This document shows, in pieces, positions 17,311 to 26,782 of a stretch of 64,000 bases of DNA. Numbering within the stretch: the first letter of the stretch is position 1; each line of letters begins with the position of its first letter. The notes under the pieces were generated by a model. It was not told the origin of the DNA. It was given only the letters and a program-made list of their open reading frames with translations, and did not search any database. Made by a program: the position numbers and the translations under genes. This stretch comes from an uncultured Chitinophaga sp. (GTDB lineage: Bacteria; Bacteroidota; Bacteroidia; Chitinophagales; Chitinophagaceae), in the NCBI RefSeq assembly GCF_937898475.1, contig NZ_CALEJS010000016.1:434001-498000 (forward strand). Direction: 5' to 3'.

Positions 17311-17587
17311 CCCCCGTTTTTCACGAATCAGCCCCATTCGTAATCTCCGCTATTAATTCGTATCTATCTTCATTTTCTATGCTGTTTACGCCCAATATCT
17401 TTGCCCTGCTGCCACGTTAGCAATGGTTGGTTACAAAAAAACTCACAGCTCCAATAGTACCTACCGATTGGATGAACGACACCTATGCATAAGAGCGATC
17501 TGAACAGAGCCGGGCTAAATCGATTTTGCGAGTAGCTGTATCTTTTTTTGAAACCAAGGCATTATTCATTAAAACCTATAATCCTTT
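17311..17587 (+). promoter_or_regulatory. Upstream region of the chitinase gene
   Basis: About 280 AT-rich bases with no gene. A TATCTTTG motif at 17396-17403 fits TAnnTTTG, but the matching -33 position reads TTTTC rather than TTTG. If it is the promoter, the chitinase mRNA has a leader of roughly 180 bases, long enough for post-transcriptional control. Nothing else is recognisable. Confidence 0.35.
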
Positions 17588-20500
17588 ATGAAAACCAGAT
17601 GTACAATTCCCTCAAGCGGTTGGATACGCCGCGCAAAAAACGTCTGTTATCTCTTCCTGTTGCTTTGGCAAGCTAATGTAATGGCCCAGGTAAGTCCCTC
17701 GGTTCCTGCTACTACAAAACAGCATAACAAACAGGTGATCGGCTACATCACCCAATGGGATGCCTGGAAAGACATAGCAGGTATTGTGCCCAAAGGTGGT
17801 TATAACCATCTGAACGTAGATTATTCACAGTACACTATCCTGAACTTTTCATTTTTTGGTGTAGCCAAAGACGGTTCACTGCACAGCGGTGATTACCGTA
17901 ACAAGAACATCTACCAGGTAGGCGCCGTACAGGAGCCTGCGCCTATGGTAAATGATGACATTTACAGCAGCTGGGACATGTTCCTGCTCTATGGTGAGCT
18001 GGATGCGCCCCTCTACTACATTTCAGACGGCAGCTATGCCTATTCGCTGGGTTACCGTAATGAAGGCAGCGGCTGGAAAAATGTGAACACCGGCGCTACG
18101 GGTGTTTTTCCTTTGTCTGTTCCCAAACAGGGCGGCGCACCGGGCATCATTGATCTTGCCCACCAGAAAGGGGTGAAGGTAATGGCCTCTATCGGCGGCT
18201 GGAGCATGTGTAAGCACTATCCTGAAATGGCTGCAGACGCTACCAAGCGCGCACGCTTTGTGGCCGACTGTCAGAAGCTGATCAACATGGGCTTTGACGG
18301 TATCGACTTTGACTGGGAATACCCTAATGATCCGGGTATGAACATTGAGCGCTACAGCCAGGCAGACTATAACAACTTTGCTGCATTGGTAGAGGCAGTA
18401 AGAGCGGCTATCGGTCCCGATAAGCTGATCACTGCAGCTTTCTCTGCCACACCTGCTAAGCTGCAGGGCTTTCCCTGGGCGCGTCTGAATGCTGCCATGA
18501 ACTACTTTAACATGATGACCTATGACTTCAACGGCGGCTGGTCTAATAAAGCAGGGCACAATGCTCCGCTGTACGACTACCCCGGTGCAGAGTTTACCGG
18601 TCTTTCGCTCAACGCCTGTGTACAGGGCCTGCGCTCAATGGGTGTTAACATGAGCAAGGTAACGCTGGGCGCTCCCTTCTATGGCCGTGGCGTAGTTACC
18701 AACGGCGCAGCTGCTCTCAATGCACCTACTGTTAAACGTGCTGAAACAGTACAGCCGGATGGTCCCATCCAGACCTGTGCGGATTACACCAACTGGGCGC
18801 TGAACCTGTGGGATGGTACGCCCAACTACAGCTACATCTTACAGCAAACAGGCGCTAACTCCGGATGGACAGAGCATTGGGACGATGTTGCGAAAGTGCC
18901 CTATAAAACAAAAGGCAACTATTTCCTGAGCTACGACAACGAACGCTCTATCGGTGAAAAAGCAAAGTATATTAAAGACAACAACCTGGCGGGCATTATT
19001 GTATGGCAGGTGTATGGCGACATGCTGGATATGACCAGCAGCACGCAGACAAGGGGTAAACTGATCTATTGCCCCAACACCAAATCTCCGCTGGTGAACA
19101 AGATCAACGAAGTATTTGCCAATGGCGGTACGCCGGGTAATGCATCACCAACCGTGAGCATCACATCGCCTGCCAATAATACTACGCTTACTGCTCCGGG
19201 CAGTGTAACCATACAGGCTACTGCTGCAGACAGCGATGGCAGCATTGCCAAGGTAGAGTTCTTCAATGGCACTACCAGCCTGGGTGTTGACAACAGCGCT
19301 CCTTACAGCTTCAGCTGGAACAATATCCCCGCAGGAAACTATACCATTACAGCGGTAGCTACTGACGATAAAGGCGCTGCCACTACTTCTGCTGCCGTAA
19401 CCCTGACCGTTGGGACGCCTCCCACCAACAACACCGGCAAGGTGATCGTAGGTTACTGGCACAACTGGGGCAGCACTACCGGCACGCCTCCCTATATCCG
19501 TTTACGTGATATCAGCAGCAGGTACAATGTAGTACAGATCGCTTTTGCTATTGCAGCAGCTGACCAGGCTACACTGAGCTTTACTCCCGAAGGTACCAGC
19601 GTGGCTGATTTCAAATCGGACATTGCTTACCTGCAATCACAGGGTAAGAAAGTGCTGATCTCCATCGGCGGACAGGATGGTGTGGTGGTATTGGGTACAC
19701 CCACGCAGAAAGCTGCCTTTGTAAGCTCACTGAAATCCATACTGGACACTTACAACTTTGATGGTTTTGACATTGACCTCGAAGGCGGTCACTCGCTGCA
19801 GCTGGATAATGGCGATAACAACTTCATGAATCCTACCACTGCAAAAGTGCAGAACCTGATCTCCGGTATCAAGGAGGTGATCAACTACCGTAAAGGCCAG
19901 GGTAAGGATTGCTGGCTCACCATGGCGCCTGAAACCTATTATGTACAAACCGCCTATGGCGCTGCGTACTCTCCGCTGGTAGGCGCTTATCTGCCCGTGA
20001 TCTATGGCCTGCGTTCAGAGCTCACCTTCATACATCCGCAGCTGTACAACACCGGTTCTGTAATGGGCCTCGATAATAAAGTGTACAGCCAGGCCACTCC
20101 TGATTTCATCGTTTCCATGACGGAAATGCTGCTGAACGGTTTCACCGTAGCAGGCACCAGCCAAACCTTCCCGGCGCTGCGTGAAGACCAGGTAGCTTTT
20201 GGTCTGCCGGCTACTCCTGCCGCTGCTCCCTCCGGTGGTTACACTACGCCGGATAATGTGAAGAAAGCACTGAACTACCTGACCAAAGGTCAGTCTTTCG
20301 GCGGCGGTTATACGCTGCGTAAAGCAGGCGGCTATCCCGGTCTGCGTGGTATCATGACCTGGTCTATCAACTGGGATAAATCCAACAACTACGAATTTGC
20401 CAACAATTATTACGATTACTTCTTTGGCAATACCGGTGGTAACCAGTCTCCTGTTGTGAGCATCACCTCCCCCGCCAATAATGCATCCTTCACACCGCCC

Positions 20501-21685
20501 GCTACCATCACCATCCAGGCCAGCGCCAGCGACAGTGACGGTTCTATTGCCAAAGTAGAATTCTTTAATGGCGGCACTAAACTGGGTGAAGCTACCAGCG
20601 CACCTTACAGCTATACCTGGACCAACGTGGCAGCCGGTACTTACAGCCTGACTGCCAGGGCTACTGATAACGCCAACGCAACTGCTACTTCTGCTACGGT
20701 TACCATTACAGTAGGTACTACCGGCGGCGGTGGCTGCGACGGCATTGATGCATGGTCTGCATCTGCTGTTTACACACAGGGTATGCAGGTAGTATACAAC
20801 AGCAAGGTGTACAGCGCCAGGTGGTGGACACAGAACGAGCAGCCAGATACGCACGCCGGCGACGGACAGGTATGGGGTTATGTACGCGATTGTAACGGCG
20901 GTGGCGGCAATAACAGCCTGCCCTCCGTGAGCATTACATCTCCTGCCAACAACGCCTCATTTGCGGCTCCGGCCAGTATCACTATCCAGGCCAGCGCAAC
21001 AGACAGCGATGGCACTATTGCCAAAGTTGAATTCTTTAACGGCGGCGCCAAACTGGGTGAATCTACTGCTGCGCCTTACAGCTTCAGCTGGAACAACGTA
21101 GCTGCAGGTACGTATACGCTGACCGCAAAAGCTACTGACAATGCCAACGGCGCTACTACCTCTGCTGCAGTAACAGTAGTGGTGGGTACTACCGGCGGCG
21201 GTAACTGCGCAGGCGTAGCAACTTATGAGCCTTATCCTAAAATATACAACAGAGGAGACCGTGTAGTATATAACGGTGTACTGTACGAAAGCCAGTCTGA
21301 CGCACTGTACAACGTTACCCCCGGCACAGCCGAGTGGTGGTGGAAACCGCTGGGTGCATGCGGCGCAAGCTTTGCACGCACCAGCGCAACCACCCCGTTT
21401 GTTACACAGGAACCTACCAATGCTACACTGCTGGCTTATCCCAACCCGGTAACAGGCAGTGAACTGCAGATCAAAGTAGCAGCACAGGCAGGTGATAAAT
21501 TGGTGATCACCCTGCAAGACCTGAAAGGAAGTGCACCGGTGCTGCGTACCGAACAGGTAGCCGCAGGAAAAAATCAGTCTATCAGACTGCAAACCGGCCA
21601 GGTACCCAGCGGCACCTGGATCCTGAAGGTTGAAAACAGAACCTCCCATCGTATAGCCACCACAAAAGTGGTCAGGCTACAGTAA
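17588..21685 (+). CDS. Large multi-domain chitinase with two GH18 domains, T9SS-secreted
   Basis: A 1365-residue exported enzyme that hydrolyses chitin. Order: signal peptide (about 1-34); GH18 domain 1 (about 45-500) with DGIDFDWE at 237-244; bacterial Ig-like module (518-602); GH18 domain 2 (about 616-948) with DGFDIDLE at 725-732; Ig-like module (951-1040); CBM5/12-type chitin-binding module (1049-1098); third Ig-like module (1108-1195); second CBM5/12-like module (about 1206-1260); T9SS type A sorting domain (about 1280-1365, starting AYPNPVTG). Both DxxDxDxE motifs are intact, so both domains should be active. The domains differ enough to suggest different modes, as in the two-domain ChiA of Flavobacterium johnsoniae. 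A terminator hairpin follows. Confidence 0.95.
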   Translation: MKTRCTIPSSGWIRRAKNVCYLFLLLWQANVMAQVSPSVPATTKQHNKQVIGYITQWDAWKDIAGIVPKGGYNHLNVDYSQYTILNFSFFGVAKDGSLHSGDYRNKNIYQVGAVQEPAPMVNDDIYSSWDMFLLYGELDAPLYYISDGSYAYSLGYRNEGSGWKNVNTGATGVFPLSVPKQGGAPGIIDLAHQKGVKVMASIGGWSMCKHYPEMAADATKRARFVADCQKLINMGFDGIDFDWEYPNDPGMNIERYSQADYNNFAALVEAVRAAIGPDKLITAAFSATPAKLQGFPWARLNAAMNYFNMMTYDFNGGWSNKAGHNAPLYDYPGAEFTGLSLNACVQGLRSMGVNMSKVTLGAPFYGRGVVTNGAAALNAPTVKRAETVQPDGPIQTCADYTNWALNLWDGTPNYSYILQQTGANSGWTEHWDDVAKVPYKTKGNYFLSYDNERSIGEKAKYIKDNNLAGIIVWQVYGDMLDMTSSTQTRGKLIYCPNTKSPLVNKINEVFANGGTPGNASPTVSITSPANNTTLTAPGSVTIQATAADSDGSIAKVEFFNGTTSLGVDNSAPYSFSWNNIPAGNYTITAVATDDKGAATTSAAVTLTVGTPPTNNTGKVIVGYWHNWGSTTGTPPYIRLRDISSRYNVVQIAFAIAAADQATLSFTPEGTSVADFKSDIAYLQSQGKKVLISIGGQDGVVVLGTPTQKAAFVSSLKSILDTYNFDGFDIDLEGGHSLQLDNGDNNFMNPTTAKVQNLISGIKEVINYRKGQGKDCWLTMAPETYYVQTAYGAAYSPLVGAYLPVIYGLRSELTFIHPQLYNTGSVMGLDNKVYSQATPDFIVSMTEMLLNGFTVAGTSQTFPALREDQVAFGLPATPAAAPSGGYTTPDNVKKALNYLTKGQSFGGGYTLRKAGGYPGLRGIMTWSINWDKSNNYEFANNYYDYFFGNTGGNQSPVVSITSPANNASFTPPATITIQASASDSDGSIAKVEFFNGGTKLGEATSAPYSYTWTNVAAGTYSLTARATDNANATATSATVTITVGTTGGGGCDGIDAWSASAVYTQGMQVVYNSKVYSARWWTQNEQPDTHAGDGQVWGYVRDCNGGGGNNSLPSVSITSPANNASFAAPASITIQASATDSDGTIAKVEFFNGGAKLGESTAAPYSFSWNNVAAGTYTLTAKATDNANGATTSAAVTVVVGTTGGGNCAGVATYEPYPKIYNRGDRVVYNGVLYESQSDALYNVTPGTAEWWWKPLGACGASFARTSATTPFVTQEPTNATLLAYPNPVTGSELQIKVAAQAGDKLVITLQDLKGSAPVLRTEQVAAGKNQSIRLQTGQVPSGTWILKVENRTSHRIATTKVVRLQ
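19144..21185 (+). repeat. Three Ig-like module repeats inside the chitinase gene
   Basis: About 265-base segments at 19144-19410, 20449-20715 and 20922-21185 encode near-identical modules containing SITSPANN, KVEFFNG and APYSFSW or variants. The second and third are most alike. They link catalytic and chitin-binding parts and are potential sites of recombination. Confidence 0.85.
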
Positions 21686-21707
21686 TAGCTAAAAATGAAG
21701 AATGAAA

Positions 21708-21733
21708 AATGGTCCCGGTTATCCGGGACCATT
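21708..21733 (+). terminator. Intrinsic terminator after the chitinase gene
   Basis: AATGGTCCCGG (21708-21718) pairs perfectly with CCGGGACCATT (21723-21733) around a TTAT loop, followed closely by CACTTTTT. The flanks again show 7-base steps (aatgaag, aatgaaa). Confidence 0.85.
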
Positions 21734-21843
21734 CACTTTTTCAAATTTTAGCTGTCAGCTCAACAAGTATCGGCTCTTATCTATCCCTCGAACCATTAAA
21801 CACTTAACCATATGCTGCAACCTTATCCATTTCAGTTACGATC

Positions 21844-21874
21844 GCCCCGTTGGCAATGCTTCCGCCAGCGGGGC
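21844..21874 (+). promoter_or_regulatory. Hairpin in the leader region of the GH16 gene
   Basis: GCCCCGTTGGC (21844-21854) and GCCAGCGGGGC (21864-21874) form an 11-bp stem with one G-T pair and a 9-base loop, then TATTATTTT. It lies 67 bases before the GH16 start and after the chitinase terminator. It could be an attenuator or a second terminator. Confidence 0.55.
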
Positions 21875-21941
21875 TATTATTTTACCGGATCCGCCACAAG
21901 ATGATTCAATTAACCATTTCGAACATTAAACCCACGTATTT

Positions 21942-23105
21942 ATGCAATCAATTAAATTTCTATTACTGTTGATAACGTTCAGCGCGATGCGGCTGGTGGC
22001 GTTCTCACAAAACTGGCAACTGGTCTGGCAGGACGAGTTTGACAACAGCATCGGTCCCGACTGGGTATTTGAAACCGGCAACGGCGCCAGCGGCTGGGGC
22101 AATAATGAACTGGAATACTATCGCCGCGAAAACGCAACCGTAGAGAACGGCCAGCTGGTGATCACCGCCAGACGCGAAAGCTTCAACGGCTTTAACTACA
22201 CCTCTGCCAGGATGAAAACACAAGGCAGGAAATCATGGACATACGGTAAAATAGAAGCCCGTATCAAGATACCTACCTTCTCAGGCGCATGGCCTGCCTT
22301 CTGGATGCTGGGCGACAACATCGGTTCCATTGGATGGCCTGACTGCGGCGAGATCGACATCATGGAGCACGTGAATACAGACCCTAATGCCGTTGGCACC
22401 ATTCACTGGCGCGGCCCTGCCAACGAGCATGCATCCTATGGCGGCAGCAGACCGGTTAATTTTTCTGATTATCATGTTTACACCATTGAATGGACGTCAT
22501 CTTCCATCAAATGGTTTGTAGACGGCGTGCAATACAATGAGGCCAATATCCAGAACAGCGTTAACAGCACGGAAGAATTTCACCGCAATTTCTTCATCCT
22601 GCTCAACTTTGCCATTGGCGGTAACTGGCCCGGCTTCAATATTGACAACAACGCCTTCCCTGCCAAGATGTATGTAGACTGGGTAAGGGTATACCAGAAC
22701 GGCGGCGGCAACAACAACCCGCAACCCTGGAGCCAGACCATAGAAGCAGAAAACTTCAGCGCACAGAACGGCGTGCAGGTAGAGCCCTGTAATGAAGGCG
22801 GCCAGAACGTAGGTTACATTGATGCCAACGACTGGATAGCCTTCCCTTCCGTCACCATTCCTACCTCAGGTAATTATCGTATAGACTATCGCGTTGCCAG
22901 CCTGAATGGTGGCGGCAGACTGTCGCAGGACCTGAACGCAGGCGCGATCGTACTGGGTGCGGTAGACATCCCCAATACGGGCGGATGGCAGAACTGGACC
23001 ACTGTTTCACAAACGGTACACATCAATGCAGGTACCTATAACCCCGGCATTTTTGCGGTATCAGGCGGATGGAACATCAACTGGTTCCGTTTTACCAGAT
23101 TATAA
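21942..23105 (+). CDS. GH16 beta-glucanase with C-terminal CBM6
   Basis: A 387-residue exported enzyme; the signal peptide ends near VAFSQNWQLVW. The GH16 jelly-roll domain (about 25-265) carries the catalytic ExDxxE motif in GEIDIMEH, with Glu137 (nucleophile), Asp139 and Glu142 (acid/base). This motif version and the surrounding WPAFWMLG suit laminarinase or beta-1,3-glucanase activity. A CBM6-type module follows (about 270-387), starting with QTIEAENFS. No T9SS sorting domain is visible, so release may differ from that of the two neighbours. It lies between chitinase and metalloprotease genes and ends 18 bases before the protease start, so those two probably share a transcript. Confidence 0.92.
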   Translation: MQSIKFLLLLITFSAMRLVAFSQNWQLVWQDEFDNSIGPDWVFETGNGASGWGNNELEYYRRENATVENGQLVITARRESFNGFNYTSARMKTQGRKSWTYGKIEARIKIPTFSGAWPAFWMLGDNIGSIGWPDCGEIDIMEHVNTDPNAVGTIHWRGPANEHASYGGSRPVNFSDYHVYTIEWTSSSIKWFVDGVQYNEANIQNSVNSTEEFHRNFFILLNFAIGGNWPGFNIDNNAFPAKMYVDWVRVYQNGGGNNNPQPWSQTIEAENFSAQNGVQVEPCNEGGQNVGYIDANDWIAFPSVTIPTSGNYRIDYRVASLNGGGRLSQDLNAGAIVLGAVDIPNTGGWQNWTTVSQTVHINAGTYNPGIFAVSGGWNINWFRFTRL

Positions 23106-23123
23106 ACCCTCTAAATCGATCTT

Positions 23124-25196
23124 ATGAAACCAATTCTAAAATTTACAGCAGGCTTACTCGTACTGCTCACCTCTTACATCTCCACCTTTGCGCAGGACCA
23201 CCAACCGGTATCGCTGGGTAAAGCGGCCACACTGGTACAACAATTCAGGCAGGCCGGCGCAAGGCAACAGCAATTTGTCAGCAGCGCACAATTAAGAACA
23301 AGCGCCAATACCACGTTAAACGCAAAGGTCAATTACCGTATCTCCGGCGACAATGAAGAGTTCATGGCCGGCGAAATTGCCAGCACTCCGGGATCATCCT
23401 TCTTCGTACGCCTGAAGGACGGAAAGCTGGAAGGTAATATCGTATTACGCCAGGCACAGAAAGCCTATCAGTATTACTCTAATGAAGCCGGTGAGGCTTT
23501 TGTGAAAGAAGTGAACATCGATGAAGTGATCTGTATCAATTACCAGGAAGGTCCGGCTGTATCGCAGGCGGCTTCCAAGGTAAGCGCAGCAGCTGTTCCC
23601 ACCAACCTGCAAAGCTTCCCCGGCGGCAATGGTTGTGTGCTGCTGGATTTTGACGGCCAGTATGTTGCAGGCACTCCCTGGAACAACGGCAACCCTATCA
23701 ACGCCGCACCTGCCACGCTCAGTGAATCAGAGATGCTGGATGTATGGGAGCTGGTGAGCGAAGACTTCAAACCCTTCCACCTCAACGTTACCACCAGCGA
23801 AGCTGTGTTTAACAGCTATCCCAAAAACAGGAGAATGCGTGTGATATTCACACCTACCAACACCGCTTCTCCCGGCAATGGTGGCGTTGCCTATATCGGC
23901 TCTTTTAATTGGAACGATGAAACGCCCTGCTGGGTATTTAACGGCGGCGTAAAAGGCGCCGGCGATGCGGCTACGCACGAAGTAGGTCATACCTTTGGTT
24001 TGGGTCATGACGGCCGCACTTCTCCTTCAGAAGGTTATTACCAGGGCCATGGCAGCTGGGCGCCCATCATGGGTGTGGGCTATTACAGGCCCGTTGTACA
24101 ATGGAGCAAAGGTGAGTACACCAACGCCAACAACACGGAAGACGACCTGGCAAAGATTTCCAGCGCTACCTATGGCGTAGGTTACCGCGCCGATGATTAC
24201 GGCAACACCATTGCCACCGCTGCTCCCCTGGGCGTAAGCGGCACCGGTAGTGTAAGCACTTCCGGCATCATTGGCCGCACCGGCGATATAGACGTATTTT
24301 CTTTCTCTACCAGCGGTGGTAATGCTACCCTGAACTTTGCACCGGCAGCCAAGCATCCTAACCTGGATATTGCCGTTACGCTGTACAACAGCAGCGGCAG
24401 TGCGGTGGCCAGCTCCAACCCCAGCGGACTGCCTGCCTCCATTAACCAGTCACTCGCTGCAGGTACTTATTATGTAGCGGTAACAGGTACAGGTGCAGGT
24501 AATCCTGCCAGCGACGGTTATTCCAACTACGGCTCACTGGGTTACTATACCATCAGCGGCACCATCGCCAACGGCAGCTCCAGCGGTGTGGTAACCGTAT
24601 ACGAGAACTGCAACTACACCGGCGTTTCTGCAGCGCTGGCGCCAGGAAGCTATAACATGGCCGACCTGGCCGCCAGAGGTATACCGAATGATTTCATCTC
24701 TTCACTGAAAGTACAAAGCGGCTATGAAGTGATCCTGTACCAGGATATCAATTTTGGCGGCAGCGCTTATGTGTTCAGGGGTGATTTCTCCTGCCTGGCT
24801 AACCTTACGCTGAATGGTCAGCCGCTGAACCTGAACGACTGGGCTACGTCCCTGGTGGTACAGCCTTCCAGCGCTATTGCACCGGCTACGCTCAGCAAAG
24901 CGGTGGCCAATACCATTGGTGTGGCTAAAGCAGAAAGCGCACTGGCTAACGGCAGCAAGGAAGTAAGCGTACAGCTTTCCCCCAATCCGTTCAGGGATCA
25001 GCTGTATATCAAGGTAAATAACGTAACCGAACAATATTATGTAAGGGTATACAACGTAAACGGCGCTGAAGTAAGGCCTGCCCAGCGCATCAGCAATGGT
25101 CAGCCTGTTAATCTTTCCAGCCTGCCCGGCGGCATGTATCTCGTGAAGATCTACTTAGGCACTGAAGTGATCACCCGCAAGGTGATTAAACATTAA
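23124..25196 (+). CDS. Secreted zinc metalloprotease-like protein with PPC, beta/gamma-crystallin-like and T9SS type A domains
   Basis: A 690-residue exported protein (signal peptide ends near TFAQDHQP). The catalytic region contains HEVGHTFGLGHD, with His285, Glu286, His289 and the third ligand His295, the extended metzincin-like zinc site. A pre-peptidase C-terminal (PPC)-like beta domain follows (about 355-480), then a segment (about 489-580) with VYENCNYTG and YQDINFGG repeats that resembles beta/gamma-crystallin Greek keys. The last part (614-690), with SPNPFRDQ and PGGMYLVKI, is a T9SS type A sorting domain. The N-terminal roughly 150 residues may be a propeptide. It should degrade proteins outside the cell; the substrate is unknown. 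Confidence 0.87.
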   Translation: MKPILKFTAGLLVLLTSYISTFAQDHQPVSLGKAATLVQQFRQAGARQQQFVSSAQLRTSANTTLNAKVNYRISGDNEEFMAGEIASTPGSSFFVRLKDGKLEGNIVLRQAQKAYQYYSNEAGEAFVKEVNIDEVICINYQEGPAVSQAASKVSAAAVPTNLQSFPGGNGCVLLDFDGQYVAGTPWNNGNPINAAPATLSESEMLDVWELVSEDFKPFHLNVTTSEAVFNSYPKNRRMRVIFTPTNTASPGNGGVAYIGSFNWNDETPCWVFNGGVKGAGDAATHEVGHTFGLGHDGRTSPSEGYYQGHGSWAPIMGVGYYRPVVQWSKGEYTNANNTEDDLAKISSATYGVGYRADDYGNTIATAAPLGVSGTGSVSTSGIIGRTGDIDVFSFSTSGGNATLNFAPAAKHPNLDIAVTLYNSSGSAVASSNPSGLPASINQSLAAGTYYVAVTGTGAGNPASDGYSNYGSLGYYTISGTIANGSSSGVVTVYENCNYTGVSAALAPGSYNMADLAARGIPNDFISSLKVQSGYEVILYQDINFGGSAYVFRGDFSCLANLTLNGQPLNLNDWATSLVVQPSSAIAPATLSKAVANTIGVAKAESALANGSKEVSVQLSPNPFRDQLYIKVNNVTEQYYVRVYNVNGAEVRPAQRISNGQPVNLSSLPGGMYLVKIYLGTEVITRKVIKH

Positions 25197-25222
25197 CAAA
25201 TATCCCAAGCCTATGTCACCTG

Positions 25223-25254
25223 GGGGCCCGGTCTTGTACCGGGTCCCTTTTTTT
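25223..25254 (+). terminator. Intrinsic terminator after the metalloprotease gene
   Basis: GGGGCCCGGT (25223-25232) pairs with ACCGGGTCCC (25238-25247) with one mismatch and a 5-base loop, then seven T. It separates the glycan/protein degradation block from the pyrimidine operon. Confidence 0.93.
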
Positions 25255-25296
25255 ATTGCGGAAAATAGTTTAAATTAAATATCTAAAGCCAAGGCG

Positions 25297-26754
25297 ATGA
25301 AGTATACCCCGGTTCAGAACTTTATTAACGGCCAGTTTAGAGATATTCATTCTTCCCGTACACTTGCTGTAATATCTCCCTCAGATGGTAAAGAACTGGC
25401 AGTATTGGCCTGCTCCCCTCAAAGTGACCTGGATGATGCTGTTAACGCCGCCCGGGCCGCCTTTCCATCCTGGAGTAAAACGCCGATCAAAGAGCGTGTG
25501 CAGGTATTTTTCCGTTATAAATTCCTGCTGGAGCGCGATCTCCAGGAACTGGCAGCACTGGTGAGCGAGGAGAACGGCAAGACCCTGGGAGAGGCCATCG
25601 CCGAAATAGAGAAATGTATTGAGCTCACAGAGTTTGCCACCTCACTGCCCCAACTGGTCACCGGCGAGGTGCTGGAAGTGAGCAAGGGCGTAGAGTGCAG
25701 AACAGAGCATGTACCCCTGGGTGTGGTAGCCTCCATTGTGCCCTTCAACTTTCCCAGCATGGTGCCTAACTGGACCATTCCCAATGCCCTTACGCTGGGC
25801 AACTGCATGATCATCAAACCATCTGAAAAAGTGCCCCTCAGCCTGGCCCGGATCGCCGCTTTGCTGAAAGAGGCCGGTTTGCCGGACGGGGTTTTCAATA
25901 TTGTGAACGGGGATAGTGAAATGGTGAACGCCATCTGCGACCACCCGGGCATTGAAGCCGTTTCTTTTGTAGGCTCTACCCGCGTGGCCAAACTGGTATA
26001 CCAGCGCGCTACGGCGCAGCTGAAACGCTGCCTGGCCCTGGGAGGCGCCAAGAACCACCTGCTGGTACTGCCTGATGCCAAACCCGATATGACGGCGCAG
26101 AATGTAGTGGCCTCTATGAGCGGTTGCGCCGGGCAACGCTGTATGGCCGCATCTGCCATGGTTGCCGTAGGCGATGTAGACCATATTGTTGACAAGATAT
26201 GCGCAGAAGCAGGAAAGGTGGTACCCGGCAAAAACCTGGGCGCTGTGATCAGCCAGGAAGCCAGGGAAAGGATAGAACGCTATATCTCTGAAGCCGAACA
26301 ACAGGGCGCCCGTGTGCTGATAGACGGCCGCAATACTGTAGTGGAAGGAAAAGAGAAAGGCGCTTATGTAGGGCCTACCGTAATAGATTATGTAACGCCG
26401 GATATGGCAGTGGCCCGGGAAGAGATCTTCGGCCCGGTGATCAGCATCCTGCGCACCAATACCGTAGACGAAGCGCTGGCCATAGAAAATGCCAATCCCT
26501 ATGGCAACGCTGCAGCTGTATATACGCAGAACGGCGGTCTTGCGCGTTATATTATTGAACACGCGAGCGCCGGTATGATAGGCGTAAATATAGGCGTACC
26601 CGTACCCCGCGAACCTTTTTCATTTGGAGGATGGAACGAAAGCAAATTTGGCGTTGGCGATATTACCGGTAAAAGCTCCATAGAATTCTGGACCAAGCTC
26701 AAAAAAACAACTACCAAATGGAATCCTGAAGCGGGCGTGAACTGGATGAGTTAG
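25297..26754 (+). CDS. mmsA: Methylmalonate/malonate-semialdehyde dehydrogenase (CoA-acylating)
   Basis: A 485-residue cytoplasmic aldehyde dehydrogenase of the MmsA type. It converts malonate semialdehyde to acetyl-CoA, or methylmalonate semialdehyde to propionyl-CoA, with NAD and CoA. Marks: QNFINGQ at the start, VPFNFPSMVPNWTIPNAL in the cofactor region, the FVGST loop and the catalytic GCAGQRCMA with Cys282. The gene opens an operon for reductive pyrimidine breakdown, where the products of uracil and thymine (beta-alanine and beta-aminoisobutyrate) yield exactly these semialdehydes after transamination. This supports the assignment over a generic dehydrogenase. The ATG start matches the family N-terminus. 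Confidence 0.92.
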   Translation: MKYTPVQNFINGQFRDIHSSRTLAVISPSDGKELAVLACSPQSDLDDAVNAARAAFPSWSKTPIKERVQVFFRYKFLLERDLQELAALVSEENGKTLGEAIAEIEKCIELTEFATSLPQLVTGEVLEVSKGVECRTEHVPLGVVASIVPFNFPSMVPNWTIPNALTLGNCMIIKPSEKVPLSLARIAALLKEAGLPDGVFNIVNGDSEMVNAICDHPGIEAVSFVGSTRVAKLVYQRATAQLKRCLALGGAKNHLLVLPDAKPDMTAQNVVASMSGCAGQRCMAASAMVAVGDVDHIVDKICAEAGKVVPGKNLGAVISQEARERIERYISEAEQQGARVLIDGRNTVVEGKEKGAYVGPTVIDYVTPDMAVAREEIFGPVISILRTNTVDEALAIENANPYGNAAAVYTQNGGLARYIIEHASAGMIGVNIGVPVPREPFSFGGWNESKFGVGDITGKSSIEFWTKLKKTTTKWNPEAGVNWMS

Positions 26755-26782
26755 TAATAGTCCTCTTCTTAAACACGCTGTT

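Noticed and set aside
20015..20854. 279-codon minus-strand open frame inside the chitinase gene
   Set aside because: Antisense shadow of the GH18 and Ig-like coding sequence; the translated sequence is low-complexity in Val, Gly and Cys and matches nothing I recognise.
19144..21185. Repeated segments in the chitinase gene considered as a CRISPR or tandem-repeat array
   Set aside because: They encode in-frame Ig-like modules of about 88 residues separated by other domains, so they are protein domain repeats.
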